A stretch of DNA of 9,298 bases, taken from Rhodocyclales bacterium. GTDB lineage: Bacteria > Pseudomonadota > Gammaproteobacteria > Burkholderiales > Rhodocyclaceae. The stretch spans positions 1 through 9,298 of the forward strand of contig JAIOPW010000050.1 in NCBI GenBank assembly GCA_021413665.1, written 5' to 3'. Under the pieces are notes generated by a model that made no database searches, was not told the DNA's origin, and saw only the letters and a list, made by a program, of their open reading frames with translations. Below are positions 1 through 6,074 of this stretch, piece by piece. Every line of letters starts with the position of its first letter. Positions within the stretch are counted from its first letter, which is position 1. A program made the translations under genes and the position numbers.

Positions 1-1395
1 CCGGAGTGGCCGGCCAAGTCGAACACCGCACTCGACCTCTACCTGCCCTCGACCGTGCTGGTCACCGGCTTCGACATCATTTTCTTCTGGGTGGCGCGCA
101 TGGTCATGATGACCAAGCACATCACCGGCAGGATTCCCTTCAAGGATGTGTACGTCCACGGCCTGATCCGCGACGCGGAAGGCCAGAAAATGAGCAAGTC
201 CAAGGGCAATGTGCTCGACCCGATCGACCTGATCGACGGCATCACGCTCGACGACCTGGTCAAGAAGCGCACCACGGGCCTGATGAATCCGAAGGACGCG
301 ACCAAGATCGAAAAGCGCACACGCAAGGAATATCCGGACGGCATTCCCGGCTTCGGTACCGATGCACTGCGCTTCACCTTCCTTTCGCTGGCTTCGCCGG
401 GGCGCGACATCAAGTTCGACATGCAGCGCTGCGAGGGCTACCGCAACTTCTGCAACAAGCTGTGGAACGCCACGCGTTTCGTCCTGATGAATTGCGAAGG
501 CCAGGATTGTGGCCTGGCCGAGCATGGCTCGGCTGCCTGCACCGGCAGCTACCTCGACTTCTCCCAGGCCGACCGCTGGATCGTCAGCCGCCTGCAGAAG
601 GTCGAGCAGGAAGTCGCGCAGCACTTCGCCGACTACCGCTTCGACCTGCTCGCGCGCGCGATCTACGAATTCGTCTGGGATGAATACTGCGACTGGTATC
701 TGGAACTGGCCAAGGTCCAGGTGCAAAAGGGCACGGAGGCCCAACAGCGCGCCACCCGGCGCACCCTGGTACGGGTTCTGGAAACCGTGCTGCGCCTGGC
801 ACACCCGCTGATCCCTTTCATCACCGAGGAGCTCTGGCAGACCGTCGCCCCGCTGGCCGGCCGCGCCGATGCGGCGGACGAGACGCGGTCGCTGATGATG
901 CAGGCCTACCCGAAGGCCGACCTGTCGCGTTGCGACGCGGCGGCCGAAGCCTGGGTGGCGCGCCTCAAAGACATGCTCACCGCCTGCCGCAGCCTGCGCG
1001 GCGAAATGAACATCTCCCCAGCGCAGAAAGTCCCCTTAGTCGGCGCTGGCGATACGGCGATCCTGGACGCTTATGCACCCTATCTAGCCGCGTTGGCCAA
1101 GCTCTCCGAGGTCACCACGGCAGAAGTGCTGCCCGATTCCGAAGCGCCGGTGCAGATCGTCGGCGAGTTCCGCCTGATGCTGAAGATCGAGATCGACGTC
1201 GGCGCCGAGAAGGACAGGCTGGTGAAGGAAATCACCCGGGTCAGGGGCGAGATCGAGAAAGCCGAGAAGAAACTTGCCACCGAGAGCTTCGTCTCACGCG
1301 CCCCGGCTCAGGTCGTGGCGCAGGAACGCGAACGCCTGCATGGCTTCGCCGCGCTCTGCGAAAAGCTTGTGGCGCAACTCGCCCGCCTGGGATGA
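1..1395 (+). CDS. valS: Valyl-tRNA synthetase, C-terminal part (5'-truncated by window edge)
   Basis: Class I aminoacyl-tRNA synthetase that charges tRNA-Val with valine in the cytoplasm. The reading frame is open from the first base (PEWPAKSNTALDLYLPST...), so the gene begins upstream and only the last 464 residues are visible, roughly half of a usual ValS of about 950. Seen: the end of the Rossmann catalytic domain (FDIIFFWVARM), the class I signature KMSKS at residues 63-67 (bases 187-201) followed by KGN, then GTDALRFT and GRDIKFD leading into the anticodon-binding helical domain (GYRNFCNKLWNATRF; HPLIPFITEELWQ). A charged heptad-like C-terminal coiled coil (about residues 395-460) is the tRNA-binding arm typical of bacterial ValS. 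The HIGH motif and most of the editing domain lie outside the window. The gene ends at TGA and is followed 8 bases later by a strong hairpin. It faces the convergent minus-strand gene and looks intact, with no frameshift. Confidence 0.97.
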   Translation, partial: PEWPAKSNTALDLYLPSTVLVTGFDIIFFWVARMVMMTKHITGRIPFKDVYVHGLIRDAEGQKMSKSKGNVLDPIDLIDGITLDDLVKKRTTGLMNPKDATKIEKRTRKEYPDGIPGFGTDALRFTFLSLASPGRDIKFDMQRCEGYRNFCNKLWNATRFVLMNCEGQDCGLAEHGSAACTGSYLDFSQADRWIVSRLQKVEQEVAQHFADYRFDLLARAIYEFVWDEYCDWYLELAKVQVQKGTEAQQRATRRTLVRVLETVLRLAHPLIPFITEELWQTVAPLAGRADAADETRSLMMQAYPKADLSRCDAAAEAWVARLKDMLTACRSLRGEMNISPAQKVPLVGAGDTAILDAYAPYLAALAKLSEVTTAEVLPDSEAPVQIVGEFRLMLKIEIDVGAEKDRLVKEITRVRGEIEKAEKKLATESFVSRAPAQVVAQERERLHGFAALCEKLVAQLARLG

Positions 1396-1403
1396 TCTGA
1401 AAC

Positions 1404-1432
1404 AAGAAGCCCGGCTCATGGCCGGGCTTCTT
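1404..1432. terminator. Hairpin terminator between convergent genes, probably bidirectional
   Basis: Perfect 12-bp inverted repeat, AAGAAGCCCGGC / GCCGGGCTTCTT, with a 5-base loop (TCATG), 8 bases after the valS stop and 25 bases after the end of the convergent DUF302-like gene. The outer arm supplies CTTCTT in the plus direction and CTTCTTGTTTC in the minus direction, so it can serve both genes. The minus-direction U-tract is the better one. Inferred from structure only. Confidence 0.8.
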
Positions 1433-1457
1433 CAGGCAATGCAACCGCGCCGCTTGA

Positions 1458-2369
1458 TCAGCGCGCGTCCTTCTTGCCGCCGACGGTCAGCGACAAGGCC
1501 TCACGGATCGCTTCGGGCGACTTCATGATGTTCATGAAGCTGTTGGCGCCCATCATCGACAGGTCCGGAAAGCTCACGGCAATGCGAAAGCGCGCGTACT
1601 GGGCGTAAACAGTCTTGTCAGAGACGAGGATGTCGTAAGGCAGGTGCGCCGCCGACTTCACGTCCTTGAAGTCAATCTCGCTCATCAGGTAGCTGTCGTC
1701 CATCATCTTGCTGTCGCCCGCCCCCTTCATCGCCACGCCGAACAGGACTTCCTTCTTGCCCGCCACGTCGACACGGTAGACCTTGGTGACGCCCTGCTTG
1801 CCCGCGGCAAGGCCGGCTTCCACCGCCTTGACCGCCTCCTCGTGACTCGGATAGCTGACGAAGGTGTTGTCCTCGTTGAAGTACTCCATGCCGAAAGCGT
1901 AGTGGTACTTGCGCAACTGTTCCGCCGTCAGGCCCTTGGCGCCATATTCCTCCACTTTGCCCAGCGCCGCCTGAAGCTTGGCTGCCGTATCCTTGAGATC
2001 ACCGCCCATGCGGTAAACATTGGCCCAGTAGGTCGGGTTGGTATAGGAGACCTGCACCTCGTCCTTCATCTTGACCACCGCCACGCGCATTGCCGCGCCA
2101 TAGCCGCCATGTTCGGACTTTGCCGCCGTGCTGCGCAGTTCGTCGTTGGTCACGCCGATTACGGTCGTGTTGGCGTAAGGCGAGTAGCTGCCGGCGACGG
2201 TGAAGCCGGCCTTGGCCAGCGCCGCCTTGGTCGCCTCGACCTTCTGCGCCACGTCGCCGGCGCCTTTCGAAGCCAGCACGAAAGGCTTCAGCACGGCATC
2301 CTGTGCAAACGTGACGGTGGCACTAAGTGCCAGGACCAGCAAACTCAAACTCTTCCAGATTCTGGACAT
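1458..2369 (-). CDS. Secreted DUF302-like protein of unknown function
   Basis: Predicted 303-residue exported protein. The start chosen gives a classical Sec signal peptide: basic MSRIWK, hydrophobic SLSLLVLALSATVT, cleavage after FA at about residue 22. It is preceded by AAGGGAG six bases upstream; a start 16 codons further up would bury the signal behind a charged extension and has no such site. Residues about 30-135 have the pattern I associate with DUF302 (KVEATKAALAKAGFTVAG, TTVIGVTNDEL, RVAVVK, VQVSYTNPTYWANVYRM). The second half (about 150-303) repeats a mixed alpha/beta composition but I do not recognise it. There is no cysteine and no transmembrane segment after the signal, so a soluble periplasmic protein is likely. 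It lies downstream of the FadL-type porin gene on the same strand, 113 bases away with a terminator hairpin between; a TAAAAT sequence upstream (2400-2405) could be a -10 but has no -35 partner. Function unknown; family placement is moderate, from memory of the motif pattern. Confidence 0.8.
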   Translation of the reverse strand: MSRIWKSLSLLVLALSATVTFAQDAVLKPFVLASKGAGDVAQKVEATKAALAKAGFTVAGSYSPYANTTVIGVTNDELRSTAAKSEHGGYGAAMRVAVVKMKDEVQVSYTNPTYWANVYRMGGDLKDTAAKLQAALGKVEEYGAKGLTAEQLRKYHYAFGMEYFNEDNTFVSYPSHEEAVKAVEAGLAAGKQGVTKVYRVDVAGKKEVLFGVAMKGAGDSKMMDDSYLMSEIDFKDVKSAAHLPYDILVSDKTVYAQYARFRIAVSFPDLSMMGANSFMNIMKSPEAIREALSLTVGGKKDAR

Positions 2370-2375
2370 ATCTCT

Positions 2376-2382
2376 CTCCCTT
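2376..2382 (-). promoter_or_regulatory. Ribosome binding site deciding the start of the DUF302-like gene
   Basis: AAGGGAG on the minus strand, 6 bases before the ATG at 2369. It selects the internal ATG that opens the signal peptide over the upstream in-frame ATG at 2417, which falls in the terminator stem of the preceding gene. Confidence 0.75.
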
Positions 2383-2416
2383 GGGACTTGGTGTTTTTGG
2401 AATTTTAGAAACAACA

Positions 2417-2446
2417 AGGGCTGAAAGCGTCGCCGCTTTCAGCCCT
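2417..2446 (-). terminator. Rho-independent terminator after the FadL-type gene
   Basis: Perfect 13-bp inverted repeat AGGGCTGAAAGCG / CGCTTTCAGCCCT with a 4-base loop. In the minus direction it is followed by TTGTTGTTTCTAAAATT, a broken U-tract. It starts 36 bases after the FadL-type stop codon and lies 47 bases before the DUF302-like start, so it either ends the porin transcript or attenuates read-through into the next gene. Confidence 0.85.
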
Positions 2447-2482
2447 CTTGATGGAACTACGCCATTCGACAGTCTCAGTCGC

Positions 2483-3730
2483 TTAGAACTTGATGCCGTA
2501 AGCCAGACCGAGCGAGTCTTGCGACATGTGCAGATTTGCTTCGCCAGCGCCCATTCCGGTGGCTGCCACTGAACCCGAACCATTGACGGTCTTCTTGAAG
2601 GCGTGCATATAACCCACGGTCAGTTCATTCTTGTTCGCCAAGGTCCAGGTACCACCCAGGGTCAGGTGGTTTTCGACCACGCCAGGTGCGAGGATATTGA
2701 AGAATGTCTCCCTGGCCGGAATCGGCTGCCGGTTGGTACTAACGCCCGCGCGCAACGTCATATCCTTGCTGAGTTCGTAGCTGACACCAAGCTTGAAAAC
2801 AGTCATGTCACGCCAGCCGAAACCCGACCCACCGCTCGTCCCGAGGAGGCACCCCGCACCGCCGCAGTTCGGATTGGCAATCGCCTTGACGCTGCCGTAG
2901 TTGATCTGCTGGATATCGGCCGCGACGGTCAGCTTCGGCGTTGCCTTGACGGCAATGCCGATACCATAGTTCTCGGGAATGTCAAACCGGCCTTCTTCTG
3001 CAAAGAGACCCTTGTAGTCGTTGAACTTCCCCTTGATCTTGGAAGCGTAGGTCGCCCCCAACGTTACGTTTTCACTAACCTGACCGGTCCAACCCAGGCG
3101 CAGACCCCATCCTGTGGAATGATCGTTACCTCGATTGGTCACGCTGCCGGCATGTAAGCTACCAGCACCATCAAATGGTTGCAGACCGGTAGCGCCGAAG
3201 GTCTGGTAAGCCATCACGATCGAGACACCGAGCGCATGGTCCTTGTTCAGCCTCATCGCAAAGGTCGGCGCAATAAACAACTGCTCAAGATTCACTCCAG
3301 CAGGATTCTGGCCGCCAATAGCAACAAACGGGCTGATGTTGTACTTCGTATTCATGCCGCCGTTGCCATAAACACTGACGCCCACCGACATATCCCAGCC
3401 CAGCATCTTGTTGTAACCGAATTCGGGAACGAGGAAGCTCGAATCACCATTGCCGTCGTAACTGCCGTTGATGCCCACTCCGGTACCAACAATCTCCGCG
3501 CCACGGTTAGGCTTGAACCAATCGACGCCAAGATCAAGGCGATCACCCACCATGACCATGCCGGCCGGGTTGGTTGCCGCAGCCAAACCATCCTGAGGCA
3601 ATGCAATGCCTACACCTGCCATGCCCTTGGCCTTCATGCCATACCCGTGCGCGAAATAGCCGTTCGTTGCGAATGCCGAGCCGGATGCGGCGGCGATGGC
3701 GATGAGTGCTGCAATCTTGTTTAGTTTCAT
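2483..3730 (-). CDS. FadL/OmpP1/TodX-family outer membrane transport protein
   Basis: 415-residue predicted outer-membrane beta-barrel. The family (FadL, TodX, OmpP1) carries hydrophobic compounds such as long-chain fatty acids or aromatic hydrocarbons across the outer membrane. Seen: signal peptide MKLNKIAALIAIAAASGSAFA with cleavage after residue 21; mature N-terminus TNGYFAHGYGMKAKGMAGVGIA followed by AATNPAG at 51-57, matching the family's plug/hatch region with its conserved NPA; alternating amphipathic strands; FGWRDM about residues 304-309; terminal residue Phe, the usual barrel assembly signal. Two cysteines, 289 and 294, sit in a glycine-rich segment (NPNCGGAGCLLG) predicted to be an exposed loop and may form a disulfide. 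Start supported by AAGGGGAG just upstream. Base composition in two lines I counted is about 52-53% GC, lower than the soe genes. The substrate cannot be read from sequence; a link to the sulfur genes upstream is positional only. Confidence 0.9.
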   Translation of the reverse strand: MKLNKIAALIAIAAASGSAFATNGYFAHGYGMKAKGMAGVGIALPQDGLAAATNPAGMVMVGDRLDLGVDWFKPNRGAEIVGTGVGINGSYDGNGDSSFLVPEFGYNKMLGWDMSVGVSVYGNGGMNTKYNISPFVAIGGQNPAGVNLEQLFIAPTFAMRLNKDHALGVSIVMAYQTFGATGLQPFDGAGSLHAGSVTNRGNDHSTGWGLRLGWTGQVSENVTLGATYASKIKGKFNDYKGLFAEEGRFDIPENYGIGIAVKATPKLTVAADIQQINYGSVKAIANPNCGGAGCLLGTSGGSGFGWRDMTVFKLGVSYELSKDMTLRAGVSTNRQPIPARETFFNILAPGVVENHLTLGGTWTLANKNELTVGYMHAFKKTVNGSGSVAATGMGAGEANLHMSQDSLGLAYGIKF

Positions 3731-3777
3731 GAAATCTCCCCTTGAGGCGTTCTGTTTCAGATAGTTATGGATTGAAC

Positions 3778-3795
3778 CTTAAGTAAATACTCAAG
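3778..3795. promoter_or_regulatory. Inverted repeat upstream of the FadL-type gene, possible operator
   Basis: CTTAAGT-AAAT-ACTCAAG: 7-base arms with one mismatch around a 4-base AT spacer, 48 bases upstream of the FadL-type ATG, in an AT-richer stretch where the promoter should lie. I found no convincing -35/-10 pair here. The layout resembles a dimeric regulator site but matches no consensus I can name; it is not an FNR box by spacing. Confidence 0.3.
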
Positions 3796-3840
3796 TCGAG
3801 CCGTTTTAATCCAAACGCGTCGACCGACGTTGCGAATTTG

Positions 3841-4455
3841 CTACATGTACAGCGAAACATCAGCCTTCTGCGCCACGGGCAGGAAAGTGGCCGCGCCAGC
3901 GTAATCGATGCCGGAAATGAAGTCGTCGTGGCTGAAGCCGAACAGTTCCACCGTCATCTGGCAGGCGATGAATTTGACGTCGGCCTCTTGTGACAGGCCG
4001 CGCAATTCCTCGATGGTGGCAACGCCGTTGTTCTTGATGGTCTGCTGCATCAGCATCGTCGCAATGTTCTCGAAACCGGGCACGCCGGCCTGGATCAGGT
4101 TCGGGATGTTCCAGTTGATACCCTTGAACCACTCCGGGCCAAAAGGCATTTTCATTGGCATGCCGGGGTTGCCCAGCGGGCTCACCTTCAGGTCGGAGAC
4201 GTCCTTCTTCAGCAGGTTCAAGCCATAGAAAGTGAAGAAGATCGACACATCCCACCCCAGCGCGGCCGCCGTGGAACCGAGGATGAAGGGCGGATAGGCC
4301 CAGTCGAGCGTGCCCTTGGTGGCGATGATCGCCATCGATGGCGTTTTCGACTCCTCGCGCTGGCGCAGGGCGTCTTCTATCTTCTGCGGCAACAACTCTT
4401 CGAGCCGGCGATTGACCAGTTCATCAATGCTTGCGATTTCCGGATTTGCGCCCAT
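3841..4455 (-). CDS. DsrE/DsrF-family sulfur-relay protein (DsrE2/DsrE3-like)
   Basis: 204-residue protein of the DsrE/DsrF/DsrH-like superfamily, whose members carry or transfer persulfide sulfur in the cytoplasm, usually with TusA as partner. Seen: a charged N-terminal helix (about residues 8-35), then MAIIATKGTLDWAYPPFILGSTAAALGWDVSIFF (41-74), the typical opening strand-helix-strand of the fold, GLNLLKKD, a Met/Pro-rich insert (99-105), and near the C-terminus FIACQMTVELFGF with Cys165. Cys165 is the only cysteine and sits where DsrE2/DsrE3-type proteins hold their conserved active cysteine. Two membrane-like hydrophobic stretches (about 56-76 and 185-195) are normal for this family. The ATG at 4455 is chosen because AGGGAGA lies 6 bases upstream; the earlier ATG (4476) has no site. 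tusA lies upstream on the same strand across 231 bases with a terminator, so this gene likely has its own promoter. Subfamily (DsrE2 versus DsrE3) is uncertain. Confidence 0.85.
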   Translation of the reverse strand: MGANPEIASIDELVNRRLEELLPQKIEDALRQREESKTPSMAIIATKGTLDWAYPPFILGSTAAALGWDVSIFFTFYGLNLLKKDVSDLKVSPLGNPGMPMKMPFGPEWFKGINWNIPNLIQAGVPGFENIATMLMQQTIKNNGVATIEELRGLSQEADVKFIACQMTVELFGFSHDDFISGIDYAGAATFLPVAQKADVSLYM

Positions 4456-4461
4456 GTTTAA

Positions 4462-4468
4462 TCTCCCT
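4462..4468 (-). promoter_or_regulatory. Ribosome binding site deciding the DsrE-type start
   Basis: AGGGAGA on the minus strand, 6 bases before the ATG at 4455. It favours the start MGANPEIAS over an in-frame ATG seven codons upstream. Confidence 0.75.
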
Positions 4469-4493
4469 GTCGACATGACTACTTATGGATACT

Positions 4494-4523
4494 CTTATGA
4501 ATCGCACTGCAACAACCAGACAA
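4494..4523 (-). promoter_or_regulatory. Possible sigma-70-type promoter for the DsrE-type gene
   Basis: Minus-strand TTGTCT, 18-base spacer, CATAAG; each hexamer matches the consensus at 4 of 6 positions. It lies about 40 bases upstream of the DsrE-type start and downstream of the tusA terminator, where a promoter is expected. CATAAG occurs twice, 12 bases apart (4494-4499 and 4482-4487). Weak, by eye only. Confidence 0.3.
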
Positions 4524-4577
4524 TTTTTTCTATACCGCCATTGCAGCCAGTGATTTTGGCAACATCGCAATCGGAAA

Positions 4578-4614
4578 GTCGGCGCCGACGGGCCCCGAAG
4601 GAAGCCTCCTTGGG
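4578..4614. repeat. Palindrome and adjoining hairpin in the tusA-dsrE gap
   Basis: GTCGGCGCCGAC (4578-4589) is a perfect 12-base palindrome. Directly beside it, CCC-g-AAGGA / TCCTTGGG (4594-4614) can form a hairpin with a 4-base loop and one bulged base. Both lie between the tusA terminator and the possible dsrE promoter. They could be a regulator site or RNA structure; no function is evident. Confidence 0.35.
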
Positions 4615-4645
4615 AGATATAGCGATTTCAACGCCCCAATAGAAA

Positions 4646-4666
4646 CGACCCGCACGGGGCGGGTCG
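4646..4666 (-). terminator. Rho-independent terminator after tusA
   Basis: 8-bp GC-rich stem CGACCCGC / GCGGGTCG with a 5-base loop, 20 bases after the tusA stop in the minus direction, followed by TTTCTATT. This separates tusA from the DsrE-type gene transcriptionally. Confidence 0.7.
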
Positions 4667-4686
4667 ATCAGCCCAAAACCTGCGGC

Positions 4687-4914
4687 TTACTTGCGCTTCA
4701 TGAAAAATTCGAATTCCTTGTCCTTCTCGGCGCTGGCCAGCAATTCATTGCCTGTTTGCTTGGCGAATGCGGCGAAGTCCTTCACAGACCCAGGGTCGGT
4801 GGAGGTGATTCGCAATACCTGTCCCGACTGGAGTTCAGCCAGCGCCTTCTTGGCACGCAGGATGGGCAGCGGACAATTGAGACCGCGGGCATCGAGTTCC
4901 TTGTCGAAATTCAT
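4687..4914 (-). CDS. tusA: TusA-family sulfur carrier protein
   Basis: 75-residue cytoplasmic sulfur carrier. Seen: beta strand FDKELDARGLNCPLPILRAK with the invariant CPxP motif at Cys14-Pro-Leu-Pro17, the cysteine that holds the persulfide; then helix KKALAEL, SGQVLRITSTDPGSVKDFAAFAKQTGNEL, which matches the two-layer alpha/beta TusA fold; and a basic C-terminus (MKRK). Length is typical (75-85). The ATG at 4914 is chosen because AGGAAG lies 5 bases upstream and the protein then starts at the family's normal N-terminus; a longer frame adds 15 unrelated residues. In sulfur oxidisers TusA passes sulfane sulfur between rhodanese, DsrE-type proteins and the sulfite-generating machinery; in other bacteria it serves tRNA thiolation or cofactor synthesis. 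The soeABC-like genes upstream and a DsrE-type gene downstream favour the dissimilatory role here. A promoter-like sequence lies about 60 bases upstream. Confidence 0.92.
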   Translation of the reverse strand: MNFDKELDARGLNCPLPILRAKKALAELQSGQVLRITSTDPGSVKDFAAFAKQTGNELLASAEKDKEFEFFMKRK

Positions 4915-4919
4915 GTTTT

Positions 4920-4925
4920 CTTCCT
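4920..4925 (-). promoter_or_regulatory. Ribosome binding site deciding the tusA start
   Basis: AGGAAG within GAGAGAGGAAG, 5 bases before the ATG at 4914. It selects the short form of TusA that matches the family length. Confidence 0.75.
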
Positions 4926-4972
4926 CTCTCGTGAATGGTTGTGGTGATGCGGTTTGCAAAATTTAGCGTTCA

Positions 4973-5001
4973 ATAATAGACCGAAAGCCCATGCTCAACA
5001 A
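4973..5001 (-). promoter_or_regulatory. Possible sigma-70-type promoter for tusA
   Basis: Minus-strand TTGTTG, exactly 17 bases, TATTAT. The -10 matches the consensus at 5 of 6 positions, the -35 at 3 of 6. The predicted leader would be about 50 bases. It lies in the gap after soeC, suggesting tusA can be expressed apart from soeABC. No sulfur-responsive operator is recognisable. Confidence 0.42.
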
Positions 5002-5003
5002 CT

Positions 5004-5055
5004 GCGCTTTGCGCGCCGGGGATTCCGCTTTGCCGGCCCGCGAAGCGGAATTCCC
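5004..5055. repeat. Hairpins between soeC and tusA (REP-like; possible soeC 3' end)
   Basis: The main stem pairs TTCCGCTT (5023-5030) with AAGCGGAA (5043-5050), extended by A-T and by GGG (5019-5021) with CCC (5053-5055) around one bulged T; the loop is GC-rich. A small stem GCGC-TTT-GCGC (5004-5014) lies next to it. In the soeC direction no U-tract follows, so this is more likely an RNA-stabilising or REP-like element, or a rho-dependent end, than a simple terminator. Confidence 0.5.
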
Positions 5056-5063
5056 GGCAGGCA

Positions 5064-5081
5064 GAGCCCCGGCCCGGGCTC
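5064..5081. repeat. GC hairpin overlapping the soeC stop codon
   Basis: GAGCCC-CGGCCC-GGGCTC: 6-bp arms with a 6-base loop, extending into the soeC stop codon (5082-5080). Together with the hairpins at 5004-5055 it makes three structured elements in under 80 bases at the end of the soe transcript. Confidence 0.4.
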
Positions 5082-6057
5082 AGGCGATGGACTGGTAATA
5101 CAGGTTCTGCGGATGATTGGCCTGGGCGAAGAAGAACCAGCGTTCCGCCATGAGGCCCGCGTACTGCGCGATGAAGGCCAGAACCAGCGCCCCGATGCTT
5201 CCCTGCACTCCAAAAAACAACAACAGAATCGGCACCGGAAACACCGCCAGCAGGAAAAACCACTTAACGCCACGCAGCACGGCAACCGGCTGTCCATGAA
5301 AAAACTCGCGGGTGTTGAAGCTGCCGCCCATGAAGCCTTGCGCCTTTTGCACGATCCGCGGGTGCTTGATGCCGATGGCTGTCTGCATGGTCGATTTCGG
5401 CTTCAGCCGCGCATTGCGGTAGAGAGACGCGCTGCGGGAGATCAATCCGAGCAGGGTGATGATTGCCGCCCAACCGGCCAGGAAGCCGACCAGTTCGGGT
5501 GCCGTGAACGCTGCAAATGCGGCGGCAAGCGAAAAGCCGGAAGCGCCGCCGAGCAGGATGTAGTTGATCACCGTCAGCGGCGAATGCCACTCGGCGAGAA
5601 ACTTCAGGCAGGCGTAGATCATTGCCGTGCAAACGAACAGCGCAAAGGCGAGCAGCGTTCCCGCCACACCCAGGATTGCAGTCGGATCGACCGGCAAGCC
5701 GCCGGGCAAAGTCATCAAAACCGGATGCCAGTCGAGCCAGTGCGCCAGTCCATAAAGAAAGACGACGCCCATGAAGGCCGGCAGCACGATCACTTCGCGC
5801 GACAGCCACGAAGTGCGCCACTTGGTGGCAGTACGCCAGGCACGCTCCGGATGCCCGAGGTGGAAGAACGAAGCCACCAGACCGCCCACAAGCAGCGCCA
5901 GCGCCAGCAGGCTGCCCTGCCCGTAAAAGGCATGCGCATCGGGCTGCGGCAGCAGCTTGAAGGCCGCATAGGACTGGGCCGTGAACAAGGCAAGAAACAA
6001 GCCCTGGGCGGTGCCGATCAGGGTGGTCAGGAAAATGACGGAAAAGGCGGGATGCAT
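5080..6057 (-). CDS. soeC: NrfD/DmsC-type membrane anchor of a molybdoenzyme (SoeC-like)
   Basis: 325-residue integral membrane subunit that anchors the catalytic and iron-sulfur subunits and exchanges electrons with the quinone pool. About eight membrane segments can be seen (near residues 5-30, 48-64, 88-106, 126-152, 163-184, 187-206, 262-282, 286-305). DmsC-family hallmarks: SFFHLGHPERAWRTATKWRTSWLSRE (63-88) after the second segment and GLMAERWFFFAQANHPQNLYYQ (301-322) at the C-terminus. The family is usually 280-330 residues, so it is full length. The ATG at 6057 begins MHPAFSVIFLTT, the normal family N-terminus; the longer frame adds 60 charged residues that are antisense-like read-through of the soeB end. 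Only 17 bases separate it from the soeB stop, with a weak ribosome site, so translational coupling is likely. Together with soeA and soeB it fits SoeC of the sulfite-oxidising enzyme; DmsC of a DMSO or polysulfide reductase is the alternative. Confidence 0.88.
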   Translation of the reverse strand: MHPAFSVIFLTTLIGTAQGLFLALFTAQSYAAFKLLPQPDAHAFYGQGSLLALALLVGGLVASFFHLGHPERAWRTATKWRTSWLSREVIVLPAFMGVVFLYGLAHWLDWHPVLMTLPGGLPVDPTAILGVAGTLLAFALFVCTAMIYACLKFLAEWHSPLTVINYILLGGASGFSLAAAFAAFTAPELVGFLAGWAAIITLLGLISRSASLYRNARLKPKSTMQTAIGIKHPRIVQKAQGFMGGSFNTREFFHGQPVAVLRGVKWFFLLAVFPVPILLLFFGVQGSIGALVLAFIAQYAGLMAERWFFFAQANHPQNLYYQSIA

Positions 6058-6074
6058 GGTTGTTGGGAATCCGC

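Noticed and set aside
39..422. Minus-strand open frame opposite valS
   Set aside because: Falls entirely opposite the conserved KMSKS region of valS; no independent coding signal.
1644..2408. 254-residue plus-strand open frame opposite the DUF302-like gene
   Set aside because: Rich in His/Arg/Leu shadow composition; the opposite strand has a signal peptide, ribosome site and DUF302-like pattern.
3778..3795. FNR/Anr-type box upstream of the FadL-type gene
   Set aside because: The half-sites resemble TTGA...TCAA but the spacing and inner bases do not fit TTGAT-N4-ATCAA.
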